64,000 nt of DNA from an uncultured Oscillospiraceae bacterium (GCA_944385535.1 CALWXR010000001.1:62001-126000), one strand, 5' to 3'. Shown: positions 29,243 through 38,538, counted from the first letter of the stretch. Translations and numbers: made by a program. Notes: generated from the sequence alone by a model not told the origin.

Positions 29243-31525
29243 CTACATGCCGGGGATTCTGCCGTAGCAGTAGAAGTGCTGCTGCCAGTAGGCCGTGTTG
29301 ATGCTGCTGATTTTCACGGGGTTGCCGCAATGGATCATTTTCCCATCTCCCAGATAGATGCCGACATGGGAGGCTCCGGCGGTATTGTAGGTTCCCTGGA
29401 AGAAGATCAGGTCACCGGGTCGCGCTTGGGATGCGGAGATGATGCTGCATTGCCGCCGCCAGCTTTCTGCGGTGAGCCGTCCAAAGTTGAAGCCAGCGCC
29501 GCAGTTGTTGACCACATAGGACACAAAGCCGGAACAGTCAAAACCGCTGGGACTGTATCCTCCCCAAACATAAGGCGTGCCCAGATATTGTTCTGCCTTG
29601 GCAATCAACTGAGCGGCTTTTCCGGTGGCCTCAACCTCTACGGAATCCAAGATACTTCCGACATTCAGATAGAAGTAGGGGTTAAAACTGTTGTTCCGAT
29701 AGCTGAAAGAAAGTGTCATTTTGCCAGCACTGCCAATCTGCGCGATGGGCTGTCCCTTTGTGACTTCGGTGCCAACGGGAACGGTGAAATTGGTGCAGCC
29801 GCCGATTTTCACGGTGTATCCCTTTTCGTTCTTGAGGGCAATCACGCCGCTGGCAATCCTCACCACTTGCCCATCCATGACGGAAAGCACCTGCGTTCCG
29901 CTGGGAACAAGAACTTCCATCTGACTGTTCTCAATTACCATATCCCCGGAGCACTGATAGCCATAACCATACAGAATGCTGTTGTGCCAATTCAGGTCAA
30001 CGGGAGAACCGAACATGACGCGATTGCCCTTGGTAATCTGGTAAATGTCATACATCTCTCGTTGTTCGGCATTGAGCCGGTTGAGCAGGATGCTCTCAAA
30101 ATCGGAGGTGGTGAGAGTGACATAACAGATGTCCACGGATTCTTCCTCGATGATCGTAATGGAATCGCCATTACCGCCAGCATAGTAGGCATCCCATGTC
30201 TGGTGCCCGTGATTCAGAGCGGCCTGATGGCTGTCATAGTACACATCGAAGTCCACACCGTATCGTGCGAAGTTGCCGGTATCCTCCACCTTGTAGAGCG
30301 TGCCATTCATGATGATTTCTGTACCCATGGGCAAACGGGGATTGTTTGCGTCTACGGCAATAGTATGGTTTGCTCGCGGGTAGACACCGGAGGCGGTTGG
30401 ACCGCCAGACCATATTCCGCAGCAGATAGGGCAGCTGCAATAGGCACTTGTGACCACCTGACCGATATAGTCGCCAACCTGAACCGTCCGGGTAGTAACA
30501 CGGGTTTCGGTTCGGATTTCTTCGGAAAGATGGTATTGCAGGTTGAAAATGGCTTCCAGTTCCGACTTCACCTGGTTGAAAGTGAAGTCCTGATACTTGG
30601 CGCACAGGTAGCTGATGAGCATGGTAGGATCGTGCCCGATCTCCGACAGATTGTAGTGATACTCTTCACAGCCGGGATGCCGGGATTCCACTGTGTTGAT
30701 CTTCTTCTGAAGCTGGGCTTCGAGTTTCGTGTAGTAGGCATCCGCGCGGGTGATCTGGATATCATCAGCAGGCCACGAGGTGGCTGTTACCGTGGTGAGC
30801 ACACCCCCGGTAATCACGGAACAGGATTGGAACGGTGCCACAATCACCAGGAAAGCCATCGCCGCGGCAAGCACAGAGCGCAAGCCGGTACTGCTGGAAA
30901 GGGCTGTCCGAATCGCATCAAAGCCATCTTTCAGACGCTCCGTCACAGACCGGGCAGTTTTAGCGGTGCTGGCTGCATTCTGGGCAGCGTTCTTGGCTTC
31001 GTAGTATTCCTTACGGTTTTTTCGCCTCTGCTGCCAACGGGAGATGGGATTGGATGTGGCAGCATCCGCTTTGTCCAGAGCCTCCCGATACCGGGCTTCA
31101 AGATTTGCCTTATCCGCCTTCTTTTCCAGCTTCCCGGCTTTTTCCACCTGCCTGAGCTTATGACCGTATCGGGCATCGCCGATTTCCCGGATGCTGCTCT
31201 CAGCCGTGGCAACTCCCTCCTGAAGTGCCTGCGTACCGACATTATCATCCTTATTTGCTTCCGCAGCCTCATGCTTGAGAACACTTGACGATGCCCGTGC
31301 AGAAAGGGTGTCGCGTTTCGCGACACCCTTTCTGACAACTCCTTGCCGGGTATTCGGATCAATGGGGGCAGCATTTTCTTTTTTCCCGAACCGAAGCTGC
31401 TCTTTCCGAGCTTTGGCTTTCTGCTCATCTGTCAGTAGTTTCGGCTGCGCCGGGTTACGCATCTTGGAATCAGCTGCACTGCCAGAATCCTCTGTGAACT
31501 GGAGGCGAGGCTTTTTGCTGGCCAT
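29243..31525 (-). CDS. CD1108-family cell-wall hydrolase with NlpC/P60 domain
   Basis: 760 residues. A charged cytoplasmic N-terminus (about 1-210) precedes a membrane segment (about 213-232). Outside the membrane it has a 3D/double-psi-barrel domain ('TSAYCSCPICCG' to 'DFDVYY', about 370-440), an M23-like domain with 'PSGTQVLSVMDGQVV' and a C-terminal NlpC/P60 domain with catalytic Cys in FDCSGF (near 663) and His in ASHVGIYLG. It probably opens peptidoglycan for the transfer channel. The N-terminal region contains GVAKRDT, encoded by one copy of the 23-base palindrome. It starts directly after the VirB4 stop. Confidence 0.88.
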   Translation of the reverse strand: MASKKPRLQFTEDSGSAADSKMRNPAQPKLLTDEQKAKARKEQLRFGKKENAAPIDPNTRQGVVRKGVAKRDTLSARASSSVLKHEAAEANKDDNVGTQALQEGVATAESSIREIGDARYGHKLRQVEKAGKLEKKADKANLEARYREALDKADAATSNPISRWQQRRKNRKEYYEAKNAAQNAASTAKTARSVTERLKDGFDAIRTALSSSTGLRSVLAAAMAFLVIVAPFQSCSVITGGVLTTVTATSWPADDIQITRADAYYTKLEAQLQKKINTVESRHPGCEEYHYNLSEIGHDPTMLISYLCAKYQDFTFNQVKSELEAIFNLQYHLSEEIRTETRVTTRTVQVGDYIGQVVTSAYCSCPICCGIWSGGPTASGVYPRANHTIAVDANNPRLPMGTEIIMNGTLYKVEDTGNFARYGVDFDVYYDSHQAALNHGHQTWDAYYAGGNGDSITIIEEESVDICYVTLTTSDFESILLNRLNAEQREMYDIYQITKGNRVMFGSPVDLNWHNSILYGYGYQCSGDMVIENSQMEVLVPSGTQVLSVMDGQVVRIASGVIALKNEKGYTVKIGGCTNFTVPVGTEVTKGQPIAQIGSAGKMTLSFSYRNNSFNPYFYLNVGSILDSVEVEATGKAAQLIAKAEQYLGTPYVWGGYSPSGFDCSGFVSYVVNNCGAGFNFGRLTAESWRRQCSIISASQARPGDLIFFQGTYNTAGASHVGIYLGDGKMIHCGNPVKISSINTAYWQQHFYCYGRIPGM
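31300..31334. repeat. Palindromic repeat, copy 1 (inside the hydrolase gene)
   Basis: The shared core is GGGTGTCGCG, TTT, CGCGACACCC. Here the arms extend to 16 perfect base pairs (31300-31315 with 31319-31334). It lies in frame in the disordered N-terminal region of the CD1108-type protein and encodes GVAKRDT. Confidence 0.9.
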
Positions 31526-33970
31526 TTACGCCTCCTTTTCCGGCGTGACCTCAGACAGCTTGGTGGTCATGATGCGATACAGCTCCAGATTTGTGGGGAA
31601 GTGATCGACGAACGGAAGAATGACATTGCCGTAAAACAGCAGTCCTTCGCCTTCACCAGAATGGGTGACATAGGACAGCTGGTGGGGAGAAATGTTCAGG
31701 GTGTTGGCGAGAATCTGCCGGTCGCCCGCCGCCTGGTTCAGCATGATGATAAAATCAGAGTTCTCGAAGATATTCTCAACTTCCCGGCTGGTCAGCAGGT
31801 CTTTCACATTCTGGGTGATACCAGTCGGGCAGCCGCCCCATTTCCGGAAACGCTTCCAGATTTCCACGGAATATGCCGCAGTCTGTTCTTCTTTGAGCAG
31901 CAGGTGGAACTCATCGACATAGTACCGGGTACACTTGCCGGCAGAGCGGTTGGCAGTAACACGCCCCCATACCTGATCCTGAACAATCAGCATACCGATC
32001 TTCTTCATTTGCTTACCCAGCTCTTTGATGTCGTAGCAGACAAAGCGATTGTTCACATCCACATTGGTTCTGTGATTGAACAGGTTCAGAGAGCCTTTGA
32101 CATAGATTTCCAGCGCCGTTGCCACATGGCGTGCCTCTTTTTCTTCCTGCTTCAAAAGCGCATTGTAGAGGTCTTCCAGAATCGGCATCTGTTCAGGAAC
32201 CGGATTCTCGAAATAGGTCTGGTAGATCTGATGGACACAGCGGTCAATGACTGTTTTTTCCACGGGCTGGAGTCCCTCTTTGCCGCCCACAACCAGTTCG
32301 CACAGGGACAGAATGAAATCAGATTTCAGGGCAATGGGGTTATCCTCCTCGGAGTAATTGCTGTTGATGTCCATGGGGTTGATATACTGGGTGGAAGAGG
32401 GACTGATCTTGATGACCTGTCCTTTCAGCCGTGTCACCAGCGCGGCATATTCGGCTTCGGGGTCGCAAACAATGATATCGTCACTGGTGGTGAGGAAGGC
32501 ATTGGTGATCTCACGCTTTGCAGAAAAAGACTTGCCGGAACCGGGCGTACCCAGAATCAGACCGTTGGGGTTCTTGAGTTTCTTCCGGTCTACCATGATC
32601 AGGTTGTTGGAAAGCGCGTTCAGACCATAGTACAGGGCTTCCTTTCCATCCTGAAACAGCTCCTGGGTGGTGAAAGGAACGAAAATAGCCGTGCTGGAAG
32701 TGGTCATGCCCCGCTGAATCTCGATCTGGTTATAGGCCAGCGGCAGAGAGGACATCAGCCCCTGCTCCTGCTGGTAGTCCAGCCGCCGCAGATTGCAGTT
32801 GTGCTTCTGGGCAATGGAGTTGGCCTGAAAGACATTGGTTTCCAGCTCCTGCTTGGTGCTGCCGGTGTTGAGGACGAGGAAAGTCAGAAGGAACATACGC
32901 TCGTTCTGGGACTGGAGTTCTTTCAGCAGAGATTTGGCATCATTGCCGTAGGTGGCAAGGTCGGAAGGAATGATGTCCATGTCATAACCGGCGCGGACAG
33001 CCTTTTTCTGCTCCTCGATCTTGCTCCGATCCAGTTCCGTGATGGTGTGCTTGATCTGCTTGATTGCCTTGTTTTGATCGACGGACTGGATGTGCATAGT
33101 CACAATCTCGCTGGAATCCATGTCCAGGAAGTCCTTCAGCAGCTGGTCGCTGATATCGGAAGCGGTGATCTGCAAATAGCTCATGGCTCCATAGAGCTTT
33201 CCCATGCGGAAGGTTCTGCTGCCGGGGAAAGCAAAAGAGGTAGGCGCGATGTAGTCCTTTACAGACAGACCGCTCTTGGGAAGCCACTTCCAGTCAAACC
33301 GGAACTTCTCCTGGTCACCCATGTGGAACATGCTGTGCATCAGCTGGAGCCGTTCCTTGCCGTCCAGCAGCTTGGCAGCAACACCCAGCCGGTGGAAGTT
33401 GTTCATCAGGTCAACTTCGATGTGGTCGAGGCGGGGTTTGGCCTGCTTCATGGAATCTGCTTCAATTCCGAAGGTCAGGTACTTCGTCTTGGTCAGACCA
33501 TTGTTGCCCTTCTGAAGCTGCTGCCGAAGCATCATGCCATATTCCGCACGGACATCATCAAAACCGTCATTCTGATAAGGAATGCGGATGCTCTTTTCAA
33601 AAGCATCCGCATCGGTGGACATATTCATAAAGGACAGCTCGAAATGGATGCTGGAATCGAAGAAGTTCAGGAAGGAGCACCATTCCTCAAAAATGGCGGT
33701 CTTGTCCTCCTGCTGGGCCAGCTGGTAGTTGATATCCTGAAACTGGATTGTTTTGGTGTAGTACCGATCCGTGACACGGCAAATACCATCCGGGAACATC
33801 CTCTGAAACGGAATGGACTGCTGCGCCGTCCGGGGGACGCCATCGTCCCGCTTTGCTTTCTTCACCGCAGCTTCCAATTCCTTCTGCTGCTTTCTGGACA
33901 GCTTCTTTGCGGAGACCGGAGCCGTGGTCGCTGCCTTTGCTTTTCTGGATTTCTTTTTATCAATGGACAA
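31526..33970 (-). CDS. virB4: VirB4-like conjugation ATPase
   Basis: 814 residues if translation begins at the TTG at 33970, nine bases after a perfect AGGAGG inside the preceding gene; an ATG at 33997 has no such site. The N-terminal half is the VirB4/TraE domain ('FPDGICRVTDRYYTKTIQF'). The C-terminal ATPase has Walker A LGTPGSGKS (about 475) and Walker B YYVDEFH, then ITQNVKDLL. It powers assembly of the type IV channel at the inner membrane. It overlaps the PrgI gene by 11 bases and abuts the hydrolase gene. Confidence 0.92.
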   Translation of the reverse strand: MSIDKKKSRKAKAATTAPVSAKKLSRKQQKELEAAVKKAKRDDGVPRTAQQSIPFQRMFPDGICRVTDRYYTKTIQFQDINYQLAQQEDKTAIFEEWCSFLNFFDSSIHFELSFMNMSTDADAFEKSIRIPYQNDGFDDVRAEYGMMLRQQLQKGNNGLTKTKYLTFGIEADSMKQAKPRLDHIEVDLMNNFHRLGVAAKLLDGKERLQLMHSMFHMGDQEKFRFDWKWLPKSGLSVKDYIAPTSFAFPGSRTFRMGKLYGAMSYLQITASDISDQLLKDFLDMDSSEIVTMHIQSVDQNKAIKQIKHTITELDRSKIEEQKKAVRAGYDMDIIPSDLATYGNDAKSLLKELQSQNERMFLLTFLVLNTGSTKQELETNVFQANSIAQKHNCNLRRLDYQQEQGLMSSLPLAYNQIEIQRGMTTSSTAIFVPFTTQELFQDGKEALYYGLNALSNNLIMVDRKKLKNPNGLILGTPGSGKSFSAKREITNAFLTTSDDIIVCDPEAEYAALVTRLKGQVIKISPSSTQYINPMDINSNYSEEDNPIALKSDFILSLCELVVGGKEGLQPVEKTVIDRCVHQIYQTYFENPVPEQMPILEDLYNALLKQEEKEARHVATALEIYVKGSLNLFNHRTNVDVNNRFVCYDIKELGKQMKKIGMLIVQDQVWGRVTANRSAGKCTRYYVDEFHLLLKEEQTAAYSVEIWKRFRKWGGCPTGITQNVKDLLTSREVENIFENSDFIIMLNQAAGDRQILANTLNISPHQLSYVTHSGEGEGLLFYGNVILPFVDHFPTNLELYRIMTTKLSEVTPEKEA

Positions 33971-34325
33971 TTCGCTGTACCTCCTGCTCAAGTTCATCCT
34001 GACGAATCAGGGCTGCATAGTAGTTGTTCGTTCGGTAGGGGCGCACCTGGGGACGGATGATTTTCGCCTGAATGAAGTGCTGAGCAATCTTCTCCAGCGG
34101 CTGTCCATCCTTCTCGTACATGCCGAGAAAGAACATGGGCAGCATGACCAGCATCATCCCCAGCGTTGCCAGAGAAACATTTCCGGTTCGCTTCAAGAGG
34201 AAGAAAACCGGAACACCGACGATGGCAGCAACAGAGAAACAAATCAGCTGCCGCTTCGTCAGATTGAAAAGGATTTTGGATTTCACCCGTGTCAGGTCAC
34301 GGGGTACGGAAATATAAGCTGCCAT
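33960..34325 (-). CDS. PrgI-family (VirB3-like) transfer protein
   Basis: 121 residues with an AAGGAGG site before the ATG. 'ISVPRDLTRVKSKILFNLTKRQL' is the PrgI signature, followed by two membrane segments (about 27-45 and 50-70) and a short charged C-terminus. PrgI proteins are small membrane partners encoded directly before VirB4, comparable to VirB3. The final codons contain the ribosome site used by VirB4, so the two genes are coupled. Confidence 0.88.
   Translation of the reverse strand: MAAYISVPRDLTRVKSKILFNLTKRQLICFSVAAIVGVPVFFLLKRTGNVSLATLGMMLVMLPMFFLGMYEKDGQPLEKIAQHFIQAKIIRPQVRPYRTNNYYAALIRQDELEQEVQRIVH
33980..33985 (-). promoter_or_regulatory. Ribosome site fixing the VirB4 TTG start
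   Basis: A perfect AGGAGG on the minus strand inside the PrgI coding end, nine bases before the TTG at 33970. It favours that start over the ATG at 33997. Confidence 0.6.
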
Positions 34326-34334
34326 TTGGCCTCC

Positions 34335-35201
34335 TTAATGTGCATTGAGTACGGATTTGGCAAGTCCGCCGGTCTTGAACAGAGTGAAACACAGCAGCAC
34401 CGTGTACCCCACAACACCCCACAGGGATGCGATGATGTCCTGGGAGAAAGCGACACTCTGAATGAGAACGGCATAGATGCCAACACAGACAAGGATGAGG
34501 AATCCCTGGAAGCCGATGGCAAACAGGGAGCGCAGATAGTTCTGTCCGATCTGCGACTGCTCCCGGTTGCCAAAGGTGGAGAACGGGATGGGGGCAAGGC
34601 TGACCATGAGGTAGATTTCAATCATACGGCCATAGACGATGACAAAGATCAGAATGCCAAGCACCCACATGGTGGTCTGGACGATGAAGGACTGCAAATA
34701 CAGTCCCAGCATCGGCCCCAAGTCCATGGCTTCAACAGTCGCCTGCATACTGTCCAGCGCGGCAGAATCGATTGCAGTCGAACCTGCAATGATACCTCCC
34801 GCACCGGCAATGACCTGTTGCGACACATCGAAGACAGCCATGGTGATGTTGAAGCAGTTTGTGATGATGGTGACGGCCAGAAAGGTTTTGAAAACCCATT
34901 TGAAGAAGGTCCAGGTTTCAAAATTCGCCAGATTGTTGTGGTCAATGATCATCTGGATCAATTCATAACAGGCAATGAAGGTGAGAATCATACCTGCAAT
35001 CGGGACGATGACCGATTCAGAGACATTTCGGATCATGCCGAAAATCCCCGGCGAAAAAGCCGCCGGGGTTGTTCCGACCTGGGTTGCAATATCTCCAACT
35101 CGCTGATTCACAGAATCAAACATCCCGGACAGATTTTGCATGATTCCACTGACCAGCATTTCTTTCAGCCAGTCTGTAATCTGTTCGAGTATGCTGTCCA
35201 A
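34335..35201 (-). CDS. VirB6/TrbL-like conjugation membrane protein
   Basis: 288 residues. An N-terminal amphipathic part (about 1-60) precedes five to six membrane segments: around 62-82, 98-118, a Gly/Ala-rich segment near 130-145, 172-195, 225-245 and 258-280. The conserved LMVSLAPIPFSTF loop is typical of the VirB6/TrbL-type proteins of Gram-positive conjugative elements. It would form part of the inner membrane pore of the transfer channel. It lies nine bases ahead of PrgI and 14 behind a Maff2 gene, in the same operon. Confidence 0.85.
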   Translation of the reverse strand: MDSILEQITDWLKEMLVSGIMQNLSGMFDSVNQRVGDIATQVGTTPAAFSPGIFGMIRNVSESVIVPIAGMILTFIACYELIQMIIDHNNLANFETWTFFKWVFKTFLAVTIITNCFNITMAVFDVSQQVIAGAGGIIAGSTAIDSAALDSMQATVEAMDLGPMLGLYLQSFIVQTTMWVLGILIFVIVYGRMIEIYLMVSLAPIPFSTFGNREQSQIGQNYLRSLFAIGFQGFLILVCVGIYAVLIQSVAFSQDIIASLWGVVGYTVLLCFTLFKTGGLAKSVLNAH

Positions 35202-35215
35202 GTGTTACCTCCCGA

Positions 35216-35431
35216 TTAGCCGAAGAGACCGGAGAGCAGAGGAACCAGAGTGGTGCCGATGAGGGCCACGCCGCCGTCAGCCATGAGCTGCTTCATGCCC
35301 TGGCTCTTTGCGCCGGGGTTGTCGTTGCCATAGCCCTCCAGCAGGTTGATGGCACCCCAGATGCCAAGACCTGCGCCGAGAGCGATGACCAGAGTCTGAA
35401 GAACGGTGATTGCAGAGTTGAAAAATGCCAT
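35216..35431 (-). CDS. Maff2-family small membrane protein, copy A
   Basis: 71 residues from the ATG at 35431 (site AGGAGG). Two membrane segments (about 7-30 and 52-70) flank a conserved loop EGYGNDNPGAKSQGMKQLM. Maff2 proteins sit before the VirB6-like gene and have the size and topology of a VirB2-type pilin subunit; that role is inferred. The protein is identical to copy B except I16 versus V16 and D52 versus G52, although the DNA differs at many third codon positions. Confidence 0.85.
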   Translation of the reverse strand: MAFFNSAITVLQTLVIALGAGLGIWGAINLLEGYGNDNPGAKSQGMKQLMADGGVALIGTTLVPLLSGLFG

Positions 35432-35519
35432 AGTTTTCCTCCTGATTATCCCAATGGGGATGGTGTGTTGGTGAAAGGAATGGGTCTGCCAGATAGCTTT
35501 CACACCTGCTTCTGGGCAG

Positions 35520-35549
35520 AAAAAAAGACCGACAGCAATTGCGGTCGGT
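35520..35549 (-). terminator. Terminator between the two Maff2 transcription blocks
   Basis: Stem 35528-35536/35541-35549 (one mismatch) followed on the minus strand by a T run (A run 35520-35526). It should end transcripts from the copy B block just before copy A, so copy A and the VirB genes may need read-through or their own promoter; none was obvious. Confidence 0.75.
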
Positions 35550-35596
35550 TGAATAACTGGTGCAGTTAATATAAAAACATATTCAGTTGTAAGCGA

Positions 35597-35902
35597 TCAG
35601 TCGGCGGCTAAATTCTCGATAGCTTCAGCCACATGATCGATGGCGCAAGAAGTGTCTCCCAAGCCGTAGCCACGAGCATCCAATGCACTGCAAAGCTGGT
35701 GAATCAGGAACTCGGGAGCATCGTTGATTGCCTCTGCAATCGCCGCCTTTGCTTTAATGTCTATGAGCATCAGCAGCTCGGAAACACCAAAGTCATCTCC
35801 CAAGTATTCCTGATATCGGCGTAAGTCACATTCAAGGTTCTTGGGTCCCAGATCAGCAAGTATGATGTCCTTACGATCTGTACCGTACAAATCCCACTTC
35901 AT
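35597..35902 (-). CDS. Hypothetical protein between the two Maff2 genes
   Basis: 101 residues, soluble, acidic, no signal peptide. Two parts are visible: 'TDRKDIILADLGPKNLECDLRRYQEYLG' and a helical C-terminal half with 'LIHQLCSALDARGYGLGD'. Not recognised as a known family. It lies 18 bases after Maff2 copy B with a GGGAGAG site and is followed by a strong terminator, so it is probably co-transcribed with copy B. Its insertion between two pilin-like genes suggests a regulatory or accessory role in transfer, but this is a guess. Confidence 0.65.
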   Translation of the reverse strand: MKWDLYGTDRKDIILADLGPKNLECDLRRYQEYLGDDFGVSELLMLIDIKAKAAIAEAINDAPEFLIHQLCSALDARGYGLGDTSCAIDHVAEAIENLAAD

Positions 35903-35920
35903 TTGCAGTCTCTCCCGGAA

Positions 35921-36136
35921 TTAGCCGAACAGACCGGACAGCAGAGGGACCAGGGTGGTGCCGATGAGAGCGACACCGCCGCCAGCCATAAGCTGCTTCA
36001 TGCCCTGGCTCTTTGCGCCGGGATTGTCGTTGCCGTAGCCTTCCAGCAGGTTAATGGCACCCCAGATGCCGAGGCCTGCGCCGAGCGCTACAACGAGGGT
36101 CTGAAGAACGGTAATTGCACTGTTGAAAAAAGCCAT
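35921..36136 (-). CDS. Maff2-family small membrane protein, copy B
   Basis: 71 residues from the ATG at 36136 (site AAGGAGA). Topology and loop are as in copy A, from which it differs at two residues only. The synonymous differences show an old duplication kept by selection, not a recent copy. It heads a short transcription unit with the 101-residue hypothetical gene, bounded by terminators on both sides (36271-36296 and 35520-35549). This may allow separate dosage of the pilin-like protein. Confidence 0.85.
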   Translation of the reverse strand: MAFFNSAITVLQTLVVALGAGLGIWGAINLLEGYGNDNPGAKSQGMKQLMAGGGVALIGTTLVPLLSGLFG

Positions 36137-36270
36137 ATTGTAATCTCCTTGCCATTTAGGCGAAAAATAGTGTGTCATGCCCCAGTCTGCGTAATGTCCT
36201 GAGAACCTGATTTGATATCTGCTAACCGCAGTGAGATGGTCTGCTGACACTGCTGCCCAGCCGGGGCATG

Positions 36271-36296
36271 AAAAAAGCCGCCCTGTTTCAGGCGGC
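36271..36296 (-). terminator. Terminator after the VirD4 block
   Basis: Stem 36277-36285 with 36289-36296 (one bulge, TTT loop), followed on the minus strand by six T. It closes the transcript that includes VirD4 and the 153-residue gene. Confidence 0.85.
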
Positions 36297-36308
36297 AAAA
36301 ATCATGGA

Positions 36309-36770
36309 TTAACGAGCGTTATCGCGGCTGGGTTTGGGAGCAGAGCGGGGCGCAGAGGCCCTGTTTTCACTCTTCTTCGCTGCGAGATTACCGAGCATGG
36401 AATCTCTGGGTCTTTCTTTGTATGCCTCCACCATTGCTTTGAGCTGTGTGTTGGAGACAGTCCTGGATTCATTCTGCCAAATGGTGCGTCCCATATCGTC
36501 CTTCCCGTGGGGCATGGAGCGGGACACTTTGGTGGTGCCATCAGCCGGGAGCTTCATCCACAAGCCGTTGGAGAACTTGTTTTCATGGACAAAGTTGGCT
36601 GGGACGGCAAAGGATTCCCAGGGAGTTTTGTCGCTGGGATCACGGTTGGGAATCTTCACCTGTACCATGTCCTTACCGGTTTTGGATTTGAAGTGCTGAC
36701 CGATAAGTCCTTTCCCGAATTTGATGGTTACTTCTTCCCGCTTGGGGGATTGCGTATTTGTGTTTTCCAG
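36309..36770 (-). CDS. Conserved conjugative-element protein, apparent CTG start
   Basis: 153 residues if translation starts at the CTG at 36770, which lies eight bases after a perfect AGGAGG and five bases past the VirD4 stop. The first ATG (36668) has no such site and would remove 34 residues that continue the conserved-looking sequence ('EEVTIKFGKGLIGQHFKSKTGKD'). The core is followed by a basic Ser/Pro/Arg-rich tail. No family is recognised. It ends 13 bases before a terminator and belongs to the VirD4 operon. Confidence 0.65.
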   Translation of the reverse strand: MENTNTQSPKREEVTIKFGKGLIGQHFKSKTGKDMVQVKIPNRDPSDKTPWESFAVPANFVHENKFSNGLWMKLPADGTTKVSRSMPHGKDDMGRTIWQNESRTVSNTQLKAMVEAYKERPRDSMLGNLAAKKSENRASAPRSAPKPSRDNAR

Positions 36771-36774
36771 TAGC

Positions 36775-38538
36775 TTATCCTCCTAATTCATCGGCGTTCA
36801 CAACCATAAAACTGTCCTGCCGGTGCAGCTTGGCTTTGTGATCGAGGAACTTGCCGATATCGAATGTGTTTTTCTCGTCATAGTCTGCTGTCAGCTTGAA
36901 GTTGGGATGCTGCGTCAGATCGTACTTGTCGGAAAGAAAGGGTCGGACACCGCGCAGCTGTAAGATACATTTACCACCATCCAGGACTGCCAGCTCATCC
37001 TGTGACATGAGTTCATGCCCCAGCTTCTGGAAGTTGGTGCCATAGGAAGGGCTATTGCCACGTGTATCCGATGTGTTGAAGCTGTCGATTGTTTCTTTTC
37101 CAAGTGCCGCATTGAGTTCCTTTAGCGTAGTCGGCTCTGAACCACCGAGGAAAATCTGAGAGTCCATGTTGCCGATAATCGTGTCTGCGTTGTCCTTGTA
37201 AATGGCTTTCAGCTGGCTTCGTGCCTGGAGAACAAGGCAGGCTGAGATTTCACGGCTGCGGATGGTTGCTACCAGCTTTTCCAGATTGGGAATCTGACCG
37301 ATATTCGCTGCTTCGTCGATCAGGCACCGCACATGCACCGGCAGGCGGCCTCCATATACATCATCTGCTTTCTCGCAGAGCAGATTGAATAGCTGGGTGT
37401 AGATCATGGAGATCAGGAAATTAAAGGTGGCGTCTGTATCGGACATGATGAGAAACAGTGCTGTTTTGCGGTCTCCGAGGGTATCCAGTTCCAGTTCATC
37501 ATAGGCCGTAATCTCCCGCAGCTCTGCAATATCAAAGGGGGCCAGCCGTGCACCGCAGGAAATCAGGATGGATTTCGCAGTTTTTCCCGCAGCCAGTTTG
37601 TAAAGCCTATATTGCCGATACGCAAAAGTGTTTGGCTTTTTCCGGTTCAAATCCTCGAACATCAGATCAACGGGATTCTGAAATTCCTCATCGTCCTCTC
37701 TGACCTCCATCGCATTCAGAAGCTCCAACAGGGAAGCAAAGTTCTGCTCTGACTTGGGGGCTTCGTAATGGATGTAGGCTATCAACGCCGTATATAGCAG
37801 CTTTTCGGACTTCTCCCAGAACTCGTCGCCGCCTTTGCCTTCCCCCTTGGTATTGGCAATCAGCGTGGTGACGAGCTTCAGAATGTCTTTCTCACTGTGG
37901 ATATAGGCGAATGGGTTGTAGTGCATACTCTTCTTGAAATTGATGGTATTGAATATCTTGATTCGATACCCCTTTTTCAGAAGTGCATTTCCGCACTCCA
38001 CCACAATGGAGCCTTTCGGGTCAGTGACAACATAGGAGCTGTGGCATTGGAGCAGGTTCGGTTTCAGCCAGAACCGGGTCTTGCCGGAACCGGAACCGCC
38101 CACAATCAGCACATTCTTATTCCGGGCATTCTTGGGGTTAGCCGGACGATTGGACATCATCAGCCGCTCTGTCTGCGTCAGGATAATGTTATCCTCAAAC
38201 CTTGGTGCCATGAATGGGGCAATGTCCTGGGCATTGCCCCACCGGGCAGAACCATACTCCTGGTTGTGACGGTACTTTTTCGCGTTCTTCCCTTTGAGAT
38301 ACACCGCCAACCGCAGCCCCACACCACAAATCACGCCTACACATAGGTCAAATGGCTGGAAGCTGGGGGTGAGGTTTCCAAACGCCGCAGGGAGCGCACC
38401 CATCAATCCCAGTATGGGAGAGTTGGGTACATTCGCTTTCGCCATTCGCCATGCTTCGCCAAGATTCGTGGAAACCAGACCGAATACAACATAGGGAATG
38501 GATAGGATCAGGAGCCGTTTGATTTCCCGTTTCGTCAT
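36775..38538 (-). CDS. virD4: VirD4-like type IV coupling protein
   Basis: 587 residues. Two N-terminal membrane segments (about 8-25 and 55-78) anchor a TraG/TraD-type ATPase with Walker A VGGSGSGKTRFW (about 145), 'VVTDPKGSIVVE' and Walker B VRCLIDEAANIGQIPNLEKL. It delivers the relaxase-DNA complex to the channel. The start overlaps the PcfB-like stop by four bases (ATGA). The last residues contain the ribosome site for the next gene. Confidence 0.94.
   Translation of the reverse strand: MTKREIKRLLILSIPYVVFGLVSTNLGEAWRMAKANVPNSPILGLMGALPAAFGNLTPSFQPFDLCVGVICGVGLRLAVYLKGKNAKKYRHNQEYGSARWGNAQDIAPFMAPRFEDNIILTQTERLMMSNRPANPKNARNKNVLIVGGSGSGKTRFWLKPNLLQCHSSYVVTDPKGSIVVECGNALLKKGYRIKIFNTINFKKSMHYNPFAYIHSEKDILKLVTTLIANTKGEGKGGDEFWEKSEKLLYTALIAYIHYEAPKSEQNFASLLELLNAMEVREDDEEFQNPVDLMFEDLNRKKPNTFAYRQYRLYKLAAGKTAKSILISCGARLAPFDIAELREITAYDELELDTLGDRKTALFLIMSDTDATFNFLISMIYTQLFNLLCEKADDVYGGRLPVHVRCLIDEAANIGQIPNLEKLVATIRSREISACLVLQARSQLKAIYKDNADTIIGNMDSQIFLGGSEPTTLKELNAALGKETIDSFNTSDTRGNSPSYGTNFQKLGHELMSQDELAVLDGGKCILQLRGVRPFLSDKYDLTQHPNFKLTADYDEKNTFDIGKFLDHKAKLHRQDSFMVVNADELGG
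36779..36784 (-). promoter_or_regulatory. Ribosome site pointing to a CTG start
   Basis: A perfect AGGAGG overlapping the end of the VirD4 gene. Within 5-12 bases downstream the only plausible initiator in the following open frame is CTG at 36770. Confidence 0.5.
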
